A stretch of DNA of 64,000 bases from Paraburkholderia sp. BCC1884 (GCF_900996225.1 NZ_CAAJGL010000068.1:1364001-1428000), one strand, 5' to 3'. Positions 45,547 to 57,156 are shown, counted from the stretch's first letter. Program-made: numbers and translations. The notes: generated by a model not told the origin, from the letters alone.

Positions 45547-45914
45547 AGCGGAATGACTCCGGGTCATCGTGAAGAAATACGTGGGCGTTCCGAGGCGCGC
45601 GGGCGGTTTAGGGTTGCCCGCGCGGGGCGTCGGTGCGCGAAAGACCGCCATCATACTGTGTCGATGCCCGCATCGCGCAGTGCAATGAGTTTTCCCCATC
45701 TTGCCTCGAAATCAAGACTGTTTTATCGTGATTCGCGCCGCCTCCACGATCGGCAAAACAAGCGGAATTTTAAGTGCAGTCTGGCGGTGTTGAAGATGCG
45801 AAATGAATGCGCAACTGCACGGGCCGGTGCGTTGTGCCGGGCCGGGCCTTTCTGAGAGAAGGTTCCTGAGCAATATCACGAACGACTAATCGAGCTTTTA
45901 AAAGCCGCCGACCT
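45547..45914. other. Intergenic stretch without a supported gene
   Basis: These 368 bases separate ppnP from the broken MHYT gene. They have lower GC in the 45700-45900 part and contain no reading frame with family signs. They should contain the ppnP promoter and the MHYT gene promoter. Confidence 0.5.
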
Positions 45915-46704
45915 ATGCAAAGCAATTACAACCTGGGGCTAGTCGCGTTCTCCCTGATCGTCGCGACTTGCCTCCTATACCGCACTCGATCTTGCCGACC
46001 GGATTTTCCTGCTGGCCTACGCTCGCGCTCGTCATATCTGGCTGCTCGGCGGTGCGTTGGCAATGGGCTTCGGAATCTGGTCGATGCATTTCATCGGCAT
46101 GCTGTCGTTTTCATTGAATATCCCGCTTGGCTATGATTTTGCCGTGACCGGTTATTCGCTGCTGATCGCCGTTGTCGTAGCGTGGTTTGCGTTGTACGTG
46201 GTCACGCGCGTGAGGCTCAGGCTCGCCGGTTTGCTGGCAGGCGGCGTACTGATGGGCGTGGGCATTGCCGGCATGCATTACATGGGCATGGCGGCGCTAT
46301 TGATGCACCCCGCGATTCACTATGAGCCCGGCATTTTCGCCGCGTCGATTCTGATTGCGATCGCGGCATCGACTGCGGCGCTCTGGGTCGCGCGCACCTT
46401 GCGTGGCGCGGAGACGATCCATTTGATGCGTAAGCGCATCGGCGCAGCTTGTGTGATGGGTGTCGCGATTGCGGGCATGCACTACACGGGCATGGCCGCG
46501 GCCAATTTCCTGCCGGGTTCGATCTGCGGCGCGGCCAACGGAGTCAGGCCGTCATGGCTGGCCGCCGCCGTGATCCCGTTCGCGTTCGCGATTCTTATCG
46601 TGACCTTGTTGTTGTCCCGCCTCGATGCACGCGCCGCGTTTCTCTCGAAGTCGATCGCGCGGCTCGACGATCAGATCGATCGTATCCAGGGTTCGGCGCG
46701 TTGA
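45915..46704 (+). pseudogene. MHYT-domain membrane sensor gene with frameshift
   Basis: The ATG at 45915 encodes MQSNYNLGLVAFSLIVAT, the usual MHYT N-terminus. At about 45966-45970 the frame must shift (skip one base or restore two) to continue as LASYTALDLADRIFLLAYAR and then, from 46057, GFGIWSMHFIGM, GIAGMHYMGM and GIAGMHYTGM, three MHYT-type motifs in a seven-helix domain. The sequence GCGACTTGCC suggests loss of a GC from GCGACGCTTGCC. MHYT domains are thought to sense O2, CO or NO through copper. Without the shift only a fragment starting near 46057 could be made. A sequencing error is possible. Confidence 0.8.
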
Positions 46705-46750
46705 GCGTCTGCATATCGAGTCGGGCTGCCATTTACATGCGCTGCACGAA

Positions 46751-46776
46751 CAAGGTGAATCGATCGATTCACCTTG
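46751..46776. repeat. Perfect 26-bp palindrome between MHYT and host-attachment genes
   Basis: The arm CAAGGTGAATCGA (46751-46763) is followed directly by its exact reverse complement TCGATTCACCTTG (46764-46776). It lies 47 bases after the MHYT stop and about 107 bases before the host-attachment start. There is no T-run. It could be a regulator site or a transcript-end hairpin. Confidence 0.7.
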
Positions 46777-46882
46777 GGCGTAGTCGCCTTGAACTGCTAT
46801 CTTGAGATGAGTGTTCCTGCCAGCGGCTGTTGGCGGAAGCCTTGCCATACACGCTGAAAGAATCCCTGTCTGGAGGTGCAAG

Positions 46883-47239
46883 ATGGTCGACAATACCTGG
46901 CTCGTCGTGGCGGACGGAGGTCGTGCGCGTTTTTTCCAGATGCCTGGACTCACGCTGGATTTGCAGCAGATCGAAGAACTCGTCAACGACGAGTACACCG
47001 GTACGACGCTCACCGAAAAGGATCGCGAGAAGTTCGCGAAGCGCGTGTCCGACTACATCGAGAAAGGGCGACTGCACCAGCAATACAGTCGGCTGCGGCT
47101 TGCCGTCGAAGCGAAATTCCTCGGCATGGTGCGTTTGAACCTGAGCGAGGACACGCGTCGTTTGATATTCGAACAGGTCAGCGAAGATCTGACCGGCCGC
47201 AGCGTGCAGGAGATCGAAGCGCATCTGCGGCGCCAGTGA
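46883..47239 (+). CDS. Host attachment family protein (Host_attach, COG5622)
   Basis: The 118-residue protein begins TWLVVADGGRARFFQMPG, the start seen in the family named for attachment of Agrobacterium and rhizobia to host cells. It continues with FAKRVSDYIEKGRLHQQYSR and AVEAKFLGMVRLNLSED. The fold is related to the eRF1 domain; the biochemical role is unknown. GGAGG at 46872-46876 supports the ATG at 46883. It leads a run of small stress-type genes before the ClpK-like gene. Confidence 0.82.
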   Translation: MVDNTWLVVADGGRARFFQMPGLTLDLQQIEELVNDEYTGTTLTEKDREKFAKRVSDYIEKGRLHQQYSRLRLAVEAKFLGMVRLNLSEDTRRLIFEQVSEDLTGRSVQEIEAHLRRQ

Positions 47240-47296
47240 ACGTCAATGGCATGCCGCGAGACCTGCAAGTGTCTTGCAAGCCTGCAAGCCCGGCGC

Positions 47297-47614
47297 CTAG
47301 CCACTAATTTCCGGACCGCGCGTTTTTTCTTCGGCGGCGCGGAACCACTCTTCCGCGCGCGAGCGTTCGGCGACCCAGGAGTGGGTCTGCGGCGAGTTGA
47401 ACTCACGATCGATGAAACGCTGCGCCCATTCGACTGCGTCCCGGATCGCTTCGTCTTCCGTGAGCCATTCGGGCTGAATGGTCATCGGGCGCACATCGAC
47501 CACGGTGCCCGCAGCGTTTTTCAGACTCACGCTGGCGAGCCAGGCGCCGAGTTTGTTGGTCTCGGTGTTCACGACAATCTCAATCTCGCCGTAAGAAACA
47601 GTGCGTGTCGGCAT
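47297..47614 (-). CDS. Conserved-looking hypothetical protein
   Basis: The 105-residue protein starts MPTRTVSYGEIEIVVNTETN, with an AGGAG ribosome binding site 7 bases before the ATG at 47614. It appears to have a small beta-rich N-terminus and a helical C-terminal half (LTEDEAIRDAVEWAQRFIDR). No membrane segment or catalytic motif is visible. Its function is unknown; it lies convergent to the host-attachment gene. Confidence 0.65.
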   Translation of the reverse strand: MPTRTVSYGEIEIVVNTETNKLGAWLASVSLKNAAGTVVDVRPMTIQPEWLTEDEAIRDAVEWAQRFIDREFNSPQTHSWVAERSRAEEWFRAAEEKTRGPEISG

Positions 47615-47786
47615 CGTTCGCTCCTGTAATAGACGTGTCGATTCAAGCGCCATCATGCCGCAATTTGCGGGGTTGTAGTTCGCCAGCAACTCGCGTTGGT
47701 GGGATCGCGGTTAATCTGAACATTACCGGGCGACTCGTATGACGAAACCGTGTCGCTGCAATTTCATTTTCTGGTGAGGAGGTGTG

Positions 47787-48035
47787 ATGGCTCCAGCATT
47801 CTCGTATCGACGTTTTCAGTTTGCCGCCACGATTTCGACGCTGGGTGAAAGCCGGGGCTGGGTCTCGGTCGATGTCACGACCGCGGATGCCGAGCGTATC
47901 GCCGATCTGGGCACAGAGCGTTTTCTGCATCTGGAGCGCTGGGTGGAGCGCAACGAGCCCGACTTTCTGCAGGTGGTGGTGGACGAGTGCAAGGTTGCCG
48001 TCGACCATTACGCCGACAACGTCGACGACAGTTGA
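47787..48035 (+). CDS. Small hypothetical protein
   Basis: This 82-residue protein begins MAPAFSYRRFQFAATISTLG and is acidic toward its end. GAGGAGG at 47776-47782 fits a start at the ATG at 47787; a GTG lies directly before it. It contains one Cys and no recognisable domain. It is the first of three short plus-strand genes leading to the DksA-like and ClpK-like genes. Confidence 0.6.
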   Translation: MAPAFSYRRFQFAATISTLGESRGWVSVDVTTADAERIADLGTERFLHLERWVERNEPDFLQVVVDECKVAVDHYADNVDDS

Positions 48036-48126
48036 GGTTTCCCCATCGCCGCATGAATAGCGTGCCGCAGTGGACTATCCTGTTTATTCTGGTCACCGGA
48101 CTCTGAACTCATATGAGGTGCGGAAT

Positions 48127-48324
48127 ATGCAGGAATTCGATTTCTATCTCAACCTGAAGAAGCCGACACTTGGACTCTACGTACGCAACGGAGCGGGCCT
48201 GCCCGATCTCGCCGACAAAGCCGACTGGCAATTCGACGGCCACGTCTGGCAAAGCGAGTTGAACGCGGAGTTGCTGAAGGGGCTCGAGGCCAATGGCCAC
48301 GTATTTCAGGAGCTGGGTGGGTAA
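48127..48324 (+). CDS. Small hypothetical protein
   Basis: The 65-residue protein begins MQEFDFYLNLKKPTLGLYVR and has alternating strand-like segments with several aromatic residues. GAGG at 48114-48117 supports the ATG at 48127. No family was recognised. It lies 48 bases before the DksA-like gene on the same strand and is probably co-transcribed with it. Confidence 0.6.
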   Translation: MQEFDFYLNLKKPTLGLYVRNGAGLPDLADKADWQFDGHVWQSELNAELLKGLEANGHVFQELGG

Positions 48325-48372
48325 GGCCAGGCTCTACGGCGCGTAGAGCGAAATAAGGTAAGGGAGCAAACC

Positions 48373-48753
48373 ATGGCGGAGCAGCAAAGTGACTTGAGCG
48401 CGGAGTTCATCGCGCAACAGCGTAAGCGTCTCGAGACGCTGCGTCAGCAACTGGTGGGCGGCGAGGAGGGCACGATTGCCGACCAGCGTACGGCCGGCGA
48501 GGAGCACGGCGACGAGGCCAGGGAGTACGAAGACGATGCACAGACCATGGCGCAGGACGACGTCGACCAGTCGCTGAACGACGTGAACGACCAACGCATC
48601 GGCAATATCCTGCGAGCCTTGCAAAAGATCGACGAAGGCACCTACGGTCTCTCCGACGAAAGCGACGAGCCGATACCCAAAGCGCGCCTCGAGGTCATGC
48701 CCGAAGCGATATACACGGTGGCGGAGCAGAGCCGCCGGGAAGCGGGCAATTAG
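48373..48753 (+). CDS. TraR/DksA-like protein lacking zinc-finger cysteines
   Basis: The 126-residue protein has a long helical hairpin (residues about 10-85) and the DksA-type C-terminal segment GTYGLSDESDEPIPKARLEV. In DksA this segment carries a C4 zinc finger (GTYGYCEETG). Here the expected cysteines are replaced (Ser, Asp, Val, Ala) and the protein has no Cys at all. The hairpin tip contains acidic residues, as DksA needs to act in the RNA polymerase secondary channel. AGGGAG precedes the ATG. Function as a zinc-independent DksA is inferred. Confidence 0.75.
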   Translation: MAEQQSDLSAEFIAQQRKRLETLRQQLVGGEEGTIADQRTAGEEHGDEAREYEDDAQTMAQDDVDQSLNDVNDQRIGNILRALQKIDEGTYGLSDESDEPIPKARLEVMPEAIYTVAEQSRREAGN

Positions 48754-49158
48754 CGGGTTGGCACGCGGCCCGTCGAGTGAGTTGCGTGTTCAGGGCCGCG
48801 AGTCGAAAGAGGTTTCAGCTACGCGCGTTTGCGCAGCGATAGCGTCGGGCAAGTGCGCCTCTGCGGGTCATCGAAAAAAGCAATGTTCCCTTGCTCGTGA
48901 TCCACTCATAGAATTCTAAGGCGGTGACGGAGTTCGGTGTGCCAAACATGTTTGGCCAGGGCGTTCGCGTCGCTCCGTTATTTCGGACATCGCTTGTCGG
49001 AAACGGACAGGCACTCGAAGGGTCCGCGTCAGGACCGACTATTCAACCGAACGAATCGCACCGACCTCAGCGTGTGCTTCGCGTATCCACGAATCTCATC
49101 AACGCGTCCTACAACCTTTAGTCAAGCCGGATGCTTCAACCGTAAAGGTGACTCCACG
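48754..49158. promoter_or_regulatory. Upstream region of the ClpK-like gene
   Basis: These 405 bases hold no supported gene. AAAGGTG at 49144-49150, 8 bases before the ATG at 49159, is the likely ribosome binding site. A clear heat-shock (sigma-32) promoter was not recognised, although the ClpK family is usually stress-induced. Confidence 0.4.
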
Positions 49159-51954
<2,796 letters not shown>

Positions 51955-52088
51955 CGGCTGGCGTCATCCCTCGATCGAGCCGTTCCCGGCCTGCCGGGAC
52001 GGTTCACGGAGCTTTCATGACCACGCGACGCGACACATGCAAGTCGGTGCCGGTCCATGTTCTGCGCGCCGCGCAGAACTGATCGACT

Positions 52089-53477
52089 ATGGACCTCTTC
52101 GACGCATTCCACCTGGCCCGCCTGCAATTCGCGTTTACCGTTTCATTTCACATCGTCTTTCCCGCGATCAGTATCGGCATGGCCAGTTTTCTCGCGGTAC
52201 TGGAGGCGCGCTGGCTGCTGACCGGCGACATCGCCTACAAGGACATGTTCCTGTTCTGGTCGAAGATCTTCGCGGTCGGCTTCGGCATGGGCGTGGTGTC
52301 GGGCGTGGTGATGGCCTACGAGTTCGGCACCAACTGGAGCGGCTTTTCTTCCATCGCGGGCAATATCACGGGGCCGCTGCTGACCTACGAAGTGTTGACG
52401 GCGTTCTTTCTCGAAGCCGGTTTTCTCGGCGTCATGCTGTTCGGCTGGGAGCGCGTGAGTCCGCGCGGTCATTTCTTCGCCACGCTGATGGTGGCGGCGG
52501 GCACCTTGATTTCCACCTTCTGGATTCTGGCATCGAACAGTTTCATGCAGACGCCGCAAGGCTATGCAATCGAGAACGGCCGTATCGTGCCGGTCGACTG
52601 GATGAAGGTGATCTTCAATCCGTCGTTTCCCTACCGGCTCGCCCATATGACGATTGCCGCGTTCATCGTCGCGGGTTTTATCATCGCCGCGTGCGGCGCG
52701 TGGCATCTGTTGCGTGGGCGGCGTGACAAGCCCATCACGCGCAGTTTTTCGATGGCGCTGTGGATTCTGCTGTTGCTCGCGCCGATCCAGATTTTCGTCG
52801 GCGATGCGCACGGTCTCAACACGCGCCAATATCAGCCGGCCAAAATCGCCGCGATCGAAGGCTTGTGGCAAACCGAGAAGGGCGGCACGGCGCTCAACCT
52901 CGTCGGATTGCCCGACATGGACGCGGAAGTCACGCGTTACACGCTGCAAATACCGCATCTGGGCAGCCTTATCCTGACCCACAGCTGGGACGGCGAAATC
53001 CGCGGACTGAAGGAGTTTCCCGCGCAGGACCGCCCGTACTCGCCGATTATCTTCTGGACCTTCCGCATCATGGCGGGCCTCGGCATGCTGATGCTCCTGA
53101 CCGCCTTGCTGGGCTTGCTGCTTCGGCTACGAGGCCGTCTCTACGAGACGCGCTGGTTCCAGAGGCTCGTGCTGTGCATGGGACCGTCGGGCATCGTCGC
53201 GCTGCTGGCGGGGTGGATCACGACCGAGGTCGGACGCCAGCCCTGGACCGTCTACGGCGTGTTGCGCACGGCCGATTCTCTTTCGCCGATCAGCGCGCAA
53301 CAGGCGGGCGTGTCATTGCTGATCTTCGTGCTGGTGTATTTCCTGGTGTTCGGAATGGGGGTCTATTACATGCTGCGGATGATGATGCGCGGCCCGGAGC
53401 CGCGCCTCGACGCTCGCCCGTCCAGCAAACATCCGGTGTTGCGCAACCGGCCGCTGGACGCACTGGAAAAGGAGTGA
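52089..53477 (+). CDS. cydA: Cytochrome bd-type (CIO-like) ubiquinol oxidase subunit I
   Basis: This 462-residue integral membrane protein has the haem-ligand region ARLQFAFTVSFHIVFPAISI, the segment GVVMAYEFGTNWSGF, the menaquinol/ubiquinol-side motif and GWITTEVGRQPW. The short Q-loop is typical of cyanide-insensitive CIO-type oxidases rather than E. coli CydA with a long loop. It reduces O2 to water with quinol electrons. It is translated just ahead of subunit II (4-base gap). Confidence 0.93.
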   Translation: MDLFDAFHLARLQFAFTVSFHIVFPAISIGMASFLAVLEARWLLTGDIAYKDMFLFWSKIFAVGFGMGVVSGVVMAYEFGTNWSGFSSIAGNITGPLLTYEVLTAFFLEAGFLGVMLFGWERVSPRGHFFATLMVAAGTLISTFWILASNSFMQTPQGYAIENGRIVPVDWMKVIFNPSFPYRLAHMTIAAFIVAGFIIAACGAWHLLRGRRDKPITRSFSMALWILLLLAPIQIFVGDAHGLNTRQYQPAKIAAIEGLWQTEKGGTALNLVGLPDMDAEVTRYTLQIPHLGSLILTHSWDGEIRGLKEFPAQDRPYSPIIFWTFRIMAGLGMLMLLTALLGLLLRLRGRLYETRWFQRLVLCMGPSGIVALLAGWITTEVGRQPWTVYGVLRTADSLSPISAQQAGVSLLIFVLVYFLVFGMGVYYMLRMMMRGPEPRLDARPSSKHPVLRNRPLDALEKE

Positions 53478-53481
53478 CGCC

Positions 53482-54489
53482 GTGGAAATCGATCTTCCGG
53501 TTATATGGGCTGCGATCATCGGCCTCGGCGTATTCATCTACGTGATGCTCGACGGCTTCGATCTCGGCATCGGCCTGCTGTTTCCGTTTTTCGAGGAGAA
53601 GGCCGACCGGCAGGTGATGCTCAACACCATCGCGCCGGTGTGGGACGGCAACGAGACGTTTCTCGTGCTCGGCGGCGCGGGCTTGTACGGAGCGTTTCCG
53701 GTGGTCTATTCGACCTTGCTGCCGGCGAACTATCTGCCCTTGATCCTGATGGTGGTCGGTCTGATTTTTCGCGGCGCGGCCTTCGAGTTGCGCGCCAAGG
53801 CCACGCGAACCCAGCACGCGTGGGATCTCGCGTTCATCGCCGGGTCCGCGCTGGCGGGGCTTTGCCAGGGCATCGTGCTGGGCTCGCTGCTGCAAGGCAT
53901 CAAGATCGTAGATGGCCGGTTCGTCGGCGAGCCGTTCGACTGGCTGTCGCCCTTCAGCCTGTTCTGCGGCATCGGCGTGCTGTTCACTTACGCGACACTC
54001 GGCTGCGGCTGGCTGATTCTGAAGACGGAAGGCGAGTTGCAGCGCAAGATGCGCGAGGTGATGCGCCCGCTTCTGAGCGTTCTGCTCGGCGTCATGGCGG
54101 TGGTGAGCCTGTGGACCGTGCTCGGCTTGCCGGCGGTGGCGCATCGCTGGTTCGGCAGCGGTAACCTCGGCTGGTTCCTGCCCGTGCCGATTCTGGTGAT
54201 TGCCTGCGTGTGGGGTATTTTTCGATCGCTGCGCCGGCAGCACGAGGCGATGCCGTTCCTGCTCACGCTTGCGTTGTGCTTTCTTGGCTACAGCGGCTTG
54301 CTGATCAGCATCTGGCCGAACATCGTGCCGCCTTCGCTGACGATCTGGGAAGCCTCGTCGAGTCACTCGAGCCAGCTGTTCGCGCTGGTCGGCACCGTCA
54401 TCGTGCTGCCGATCATTCTCGTGTACAACGCCATGCAGTACCGCGTATTTCGCGGCAAGGTGCGTGAAGGGGATGCGGGCTACCACTGA
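53482..54489 (+). CDS. cydB: Cytochrome bd-type ubiquinol oxidase subunit II
   Basis: The 335-residue membrane protein shows the CydB signature VMLDGFDLGIGLLFPF and WDGNETFLVLGGAGLYGAFP and about nine helices. It pairs with the subunit I encoded 4 bases upstream. No CydX/YbgT gene follows directly; a palindrome follows. A DUF2474-like mini-protein gene that could play that accessory role lies about 2.7 kb away on the other strand. Confidence 0.94.
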   Translation: MEIDLPVIWAAIIGLGVFIYVMLDGFDLGIGLLFPFFEEKADRQVMLNTIAPVWDGNETFLVLGGAGLYGAFPVVYSTLLPANYLPLILMVVGLIFRGAAFELRAKATRTQHAWDLAFIAGSALAGLCQGIVLGSLLQGIKIVDGRFVGEPFDWLSPFSLFCGIGVLFTYATLGCGWLILKTEGELQRKMREVMRPLLSVLLGVMAVVSLWTVLGLPAVAHRWFGSGNLGWFLPVPILVIACVWGIFRSLRRQHEAMPFLLTLALCFLGYSGLLISIWPNIVPPSLTIWEASSSHSSQLFALVGTVIVLPIILVYNAMQYRVFRGKVREGDAGYH

Positions 54490-54509
54490 GGGCGCCTGAA
54501 CGTGAAATC

Positions 54510-54537
54510 GTCGTTGCGTGCCCGGGCACGCAACGAC
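54510..54537. terminator. 28-bp perfect palindrome between convergent cydB and encapsulin genes
   Basis: GTCGTTGCGTGCCC (54510-54523) is followed immediately by its exact reverse complement. It lies 20 bases after the cydB stop and 7 bases beyond the encapsulin stop on the other strand. A GC-rich hairpin in this position would serve both transcripts as a bidirectional 3' end; there is no strong T-run. Confidence 0.6.
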
Positions 54538-54544
54538 AGGCAAT

Positions 54545-55348
54545 TTACTCCGCCGAGGTCAGCGACACCGAGGCTTCGCTCGTCAGCATCAGGAAGGTCA
54601 GCGTCTCGACCAGGTAGAGGCGTACTACCGCGTCGGTATGGCTGATATAGCCGATCGACAGATCTTCGCCCAGGTGCAACTCGAAGTCGCCGCCGCGCGT
54701 GGACAGCACGGTGCCGCCTGCCAGCGCCGGCGCCCAGATGATCTCGCCGTTCACGATCCGCTTGATGTGCTCGATCACCGGATAACCCTGGTCGCGCGCC
54801 TCGCTGAGCGCGGTGTACGCGTCGGCGCCGAGCAGCACGGAATAGGGGCCGTCCACGCCCGCGAGGCGCAACTGTTCGAGCGCGTTGCCGATCGCATGCG
54901 GGTAGTCGGCGATGTCGGCCGGCAGCGCGATCGGCGTGTTCGACGAACTCTCGCGTATGCCGTCGATGCTCGCGGCTTTATAGCCGTCGAAAATGGCGCG
55001 GTCTTCCGCATAGGCGAGTTCCTGCGCCGCTTCCTTGGCGGGCTGCCAGTCGGCGTCGTTCGCGCCGCGCACGACGCTGTCGATCTCGTCGCGGCGCAAC
55101 TCGAACGGCACGTTGAACTGGACCAGACTCTTGACCTCGGCCAGCTTGGCCACCACGCCTTGCTGCGGCTCGGCAATCGCGATCTGATGGCCGGTGCCGA
55201 CGCCGGTCAGTTCGATGCCGCCAGGTTCCTTGACGTCGACCACGCGACGGCCGGCCACGCTGCGTTTGAAGGTGCGTGCCACTTCGGCTTCGAGCTGCGA
55301 CCAGGCGGCGCGGGAGATGGGAGCAAGCTCGCGATGCAGGTTATTCAT
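54545..55348 (-). CDS. Family 1 encapsulin shell protein
   Basis: The 267-residue protein has the HK97-type encapsulin start MNNLHRELAPISRAAWSQLE, then AGRRVVDVKEPGG, VKSLVQFNVPFELRRDEIDS, GPYSVLLGADAYTALSE and the end FELHLGEDLSIGYISH. Encapsulins assemble into nanocompartments of about 60 subunits that enclose cargo enzymes. The ATG at 55348 overlaps the end of the DyP gene by 8 bases, so shell and cargo are coupled. The cargo is the DyP peroxidase, which carries a loading peptide. Confidence 0.93.
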   Translation of the reverse strand: MNNLHRELAPISRAAWSQLEAEVARTFKRSVAGRRVVDVKEPGGIELTGVGTGHQIAIAEPQQGVVAKLAEVKSLVQFNVPFELRRDEIDSVVRGANDADWQPAKEAAQELAYAEDRAIFDGYKAASIDGIRESSSNTPIALPADIADYPHAIGNALEQLRLAGVDGPYSVLLGADAYTALSEARDQGYPVIEHIKRIVNGEIIWAPALAGGTVLSTRGGDFELHLGEDLSIGYISHTDAVVRLYLVETLTFLMLTSEASVSLTSAE

Positions 55349-56459
55349 GTTGGGGGATTCCCTTGAGAGAGCCAATATTCAGCGAGCCTTGGTGGCGCGG
55401 CTCGTCGGTTGGTGCAGTATCCGGCTTCGATTCGACGGCGGCCACGGCGGGCGCATCGCGATCCGCGAGCGACTCGAGCATCTCCGCCGACGGCACGAAG
55501 AACAGGCCACCGGTCACCGCGCGGCTGAAGTCGAGCAGACGGTCGTAATTGCCCGGCGGCCGGCCAATGAACATATTCTCCAGCATCTGTTCGATGGGCG
55601 AGGGAGAGCGGGCATAACCGATAAAGTAGGTGCCGAACTCCGCCGCGCCGAGTCGGCCGAACGGCATGTTGTCGCGTACGATTTTGACTTCGTCGCCGTT
55701 CTCGTCCGTGATGGTGGTCAACGAACTGTGCGAGCGCGAGGGTTTGACCGACGCGTCGAGTTCCACGTCGGACAGTTTCTTGCGGCCGATGATGCGTTCC
55801 TGCGTTTCGACGGAAAGTGCGTTCCAGCCTTCCATATCGTGCAGGTACTTTTGCACGATCACATAGCTGCCGCCCGCGAACTCGGGGTCCTGATCGGTGA
55901 TGAGCGTGAATTTGTCCGCGATACGGCCTGTCGGATTCTCCGTGCCGTCGACGAAGCCCACCATGTCGCGCATGTCGAAGTAGCGAAAACCGTGCACTTC
56001 GTCCACCACCGTGACGGCGTCGCCGAGTGCGCCGAGCAGTTGCGTCGCCAGTTCGAAGCAGAGATCCATGTGATCGGCGCGGATGTGCAGCAGGAAATCG
56101 CCCGGCGTGCCCAACGCCTGGCGCTCGCCGACGCCAATGTCGCGAAACGGATGCAACTGGGCGGGACGCGGCGCGCCGAACAGCCGGTCCCACGCGTCGG
56201 AGGCGAACGCACAGACACAGGACAGCTTGCCGGCAGGCGCACGCGTGCCGACCGAGCGCACGAGCGCCGCGACGTCGCCGCACCACGAGCGCACCGTTGC
56301 GGCTTCTTCGGCGCCGCCATTGACGGTCGCGACGATAAAGATCGCGCTGCGCGAAACGTCATTACAAATGGCTTGCGGCTCGGGCATTTCAGGGATTTCT
56401 TTAGGCATCGGTTCGAGTAGGAAGAGACCGTTACGGATTCCGGCTGCGGCAGAATCCAT
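55341..56459 (-). CDS. DyP-type haem peroxidase with C-terminal encapsulin loading peptide
   Basis: The 372-residue protein (start at 56459, with AGGCGGA 6-9 bases upstream; 56408 is an alternative) has the DyP motifs DMVGFVDGTENPTGR with the catalytic Asp, HGFRYFDMRD, GGSYVIVQKYLHDM and LPF-region FGTYFIGYARSP. The proximal His lies in SRSHSSL. A flexible tail rich in Ala/Pro/Glu ends in GSLNIGSLKGIPQHE, matching the encapsulin cargo peptide SLxIGSLKG. It reduces peroxides with dye-like or phenolic donors inside the shell. Confidence 0.94.
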   Translation of the reverse strand: MDSAAAGIRNGLFLLEPMPKEIPEMPEPQAICNDVSRSAIFIVATVNGGAEEAATVRSWCGDVAALVRSVGTRAPAGKLSCVCAFASDAWDRLFGAPRPAQLHPFRDIGVGERQALGTPGDFLLHIRADHMDLCFELATQLLGALGDAVTVVDEVHGFRYFDMRDMVGFVDGTENPTGRIADKFTLITDQDPEFAGGSYVIVQKYLHDMEGWNALSVETQERIIGRKKLSDVELDASVKPSRSHSSLTTITDENGDEVKIVRDNMPFGRLGAAEFGTYFIGYARSPSPIEQMLENMFIGRPPGNYDRLLDFSRAVTGGLFFVPSAEMLESLADRDAPAVAAVESKPDTAPTDEPRHQGSLNIGSLKGIPQHE

Positions 56460-56715
56460 GTCGTTCCGCCTGGGTATTTCACACGCCTCAGGCGGGCGGG
56501 AATTTCTGTTTGAATGACATCGCCATGTCCTGTTGCAAGGGGCGATGCGAGGGACGGGAGCTGCCCTACGTCCATCGCGCCTACAGATGTTATACCGGGC
56601 GGCGACTGGATGGGAACTCGATGCCAACTGCGCCGCATTCGCCACGAGGCTGCCGGCAGAGATCGGGCGCCGGGATGTATGCTTAGGGTTGCGCATTCTT
56701 CCGGAGCGACAGGAT

Positions 56716-57156
56716 ATGACCGTAGACACCAACGAAGTTCTCGCTCGCGAAGCGGTTGACGGGTTCTATCGAGCCTTCGAGGGAAAGAGCGTCGAGTTAT
56801 TGAAGAAGGTCGTCACGTCCGACTGGGAATATATTCCCGAGCCGCCCGGTGCCGTGCTCGGTCCCGAGCAGATGAAAGATGTGTTCGGCAGGATGGCGAT
56901 CGCGCTTCCCGATATGAAAATCGATATTCTCGACGTGCTGGTTCACGACAATCGATTAGGCGTTCGCGCGCAGATCAGCGGCACGCAATCGGGCGCGCTG
57001 CTCGGCATTGCCGCCAGCTCGAAACACGTGAGCTTTGCGATTCATTCTTTTCATCAGATGCGCGGCAGTCTGATCGAAAAGACCTGGCATCTGGAAGACT
57101 GGTTGTCCGTGTTCCGGCAACTCGGACAATTGCCGACGTCGCTCGACAATCCCTGA
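56716..57156 (+). CDS. SnoaL-like polyketide cyclase / ester cyclase-fold protein
   Basis: The 146-residue protein has the NTF2-like pattern of SnoaL proteins: EAVDGFYRAFEGKSVELLKK, PGAVLGPEQMKDVFGRMAIA, DMKIDILDVLVHDNRLGVRA and KTWHLEDWLSVFRQLG. Members bind small ligands or act as isomerases, and many have no known substrate. The ATG at 56716 with AGGA nearby begins the homology. It is divergent from the DyP-encapsulin pair, about 256 bases away, so a shared control region is possible. Confidence 0.8.
   Translation: MTVDTNEVLAREAVDGFYRAFEGKSVELLKKVVTSDWEYIPEPPGAVLGPEQMKDVFGRMAIALPDMKIDILDVLVHDNRLGVRAQISGTQSGALLGIAASSKHVSFAIHSFHQMRGSLIEKTWHLEDWLSVFRQLGQLPTSLDNP

Noticed and set aside
48924..49121. 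Short plus-strand frame upstream of the ClpK-like gene
   Set aside because: No ribosome binding site, no family pattern, and it overlaps a frame extension of the ClpK-like gene that also lacks homology.
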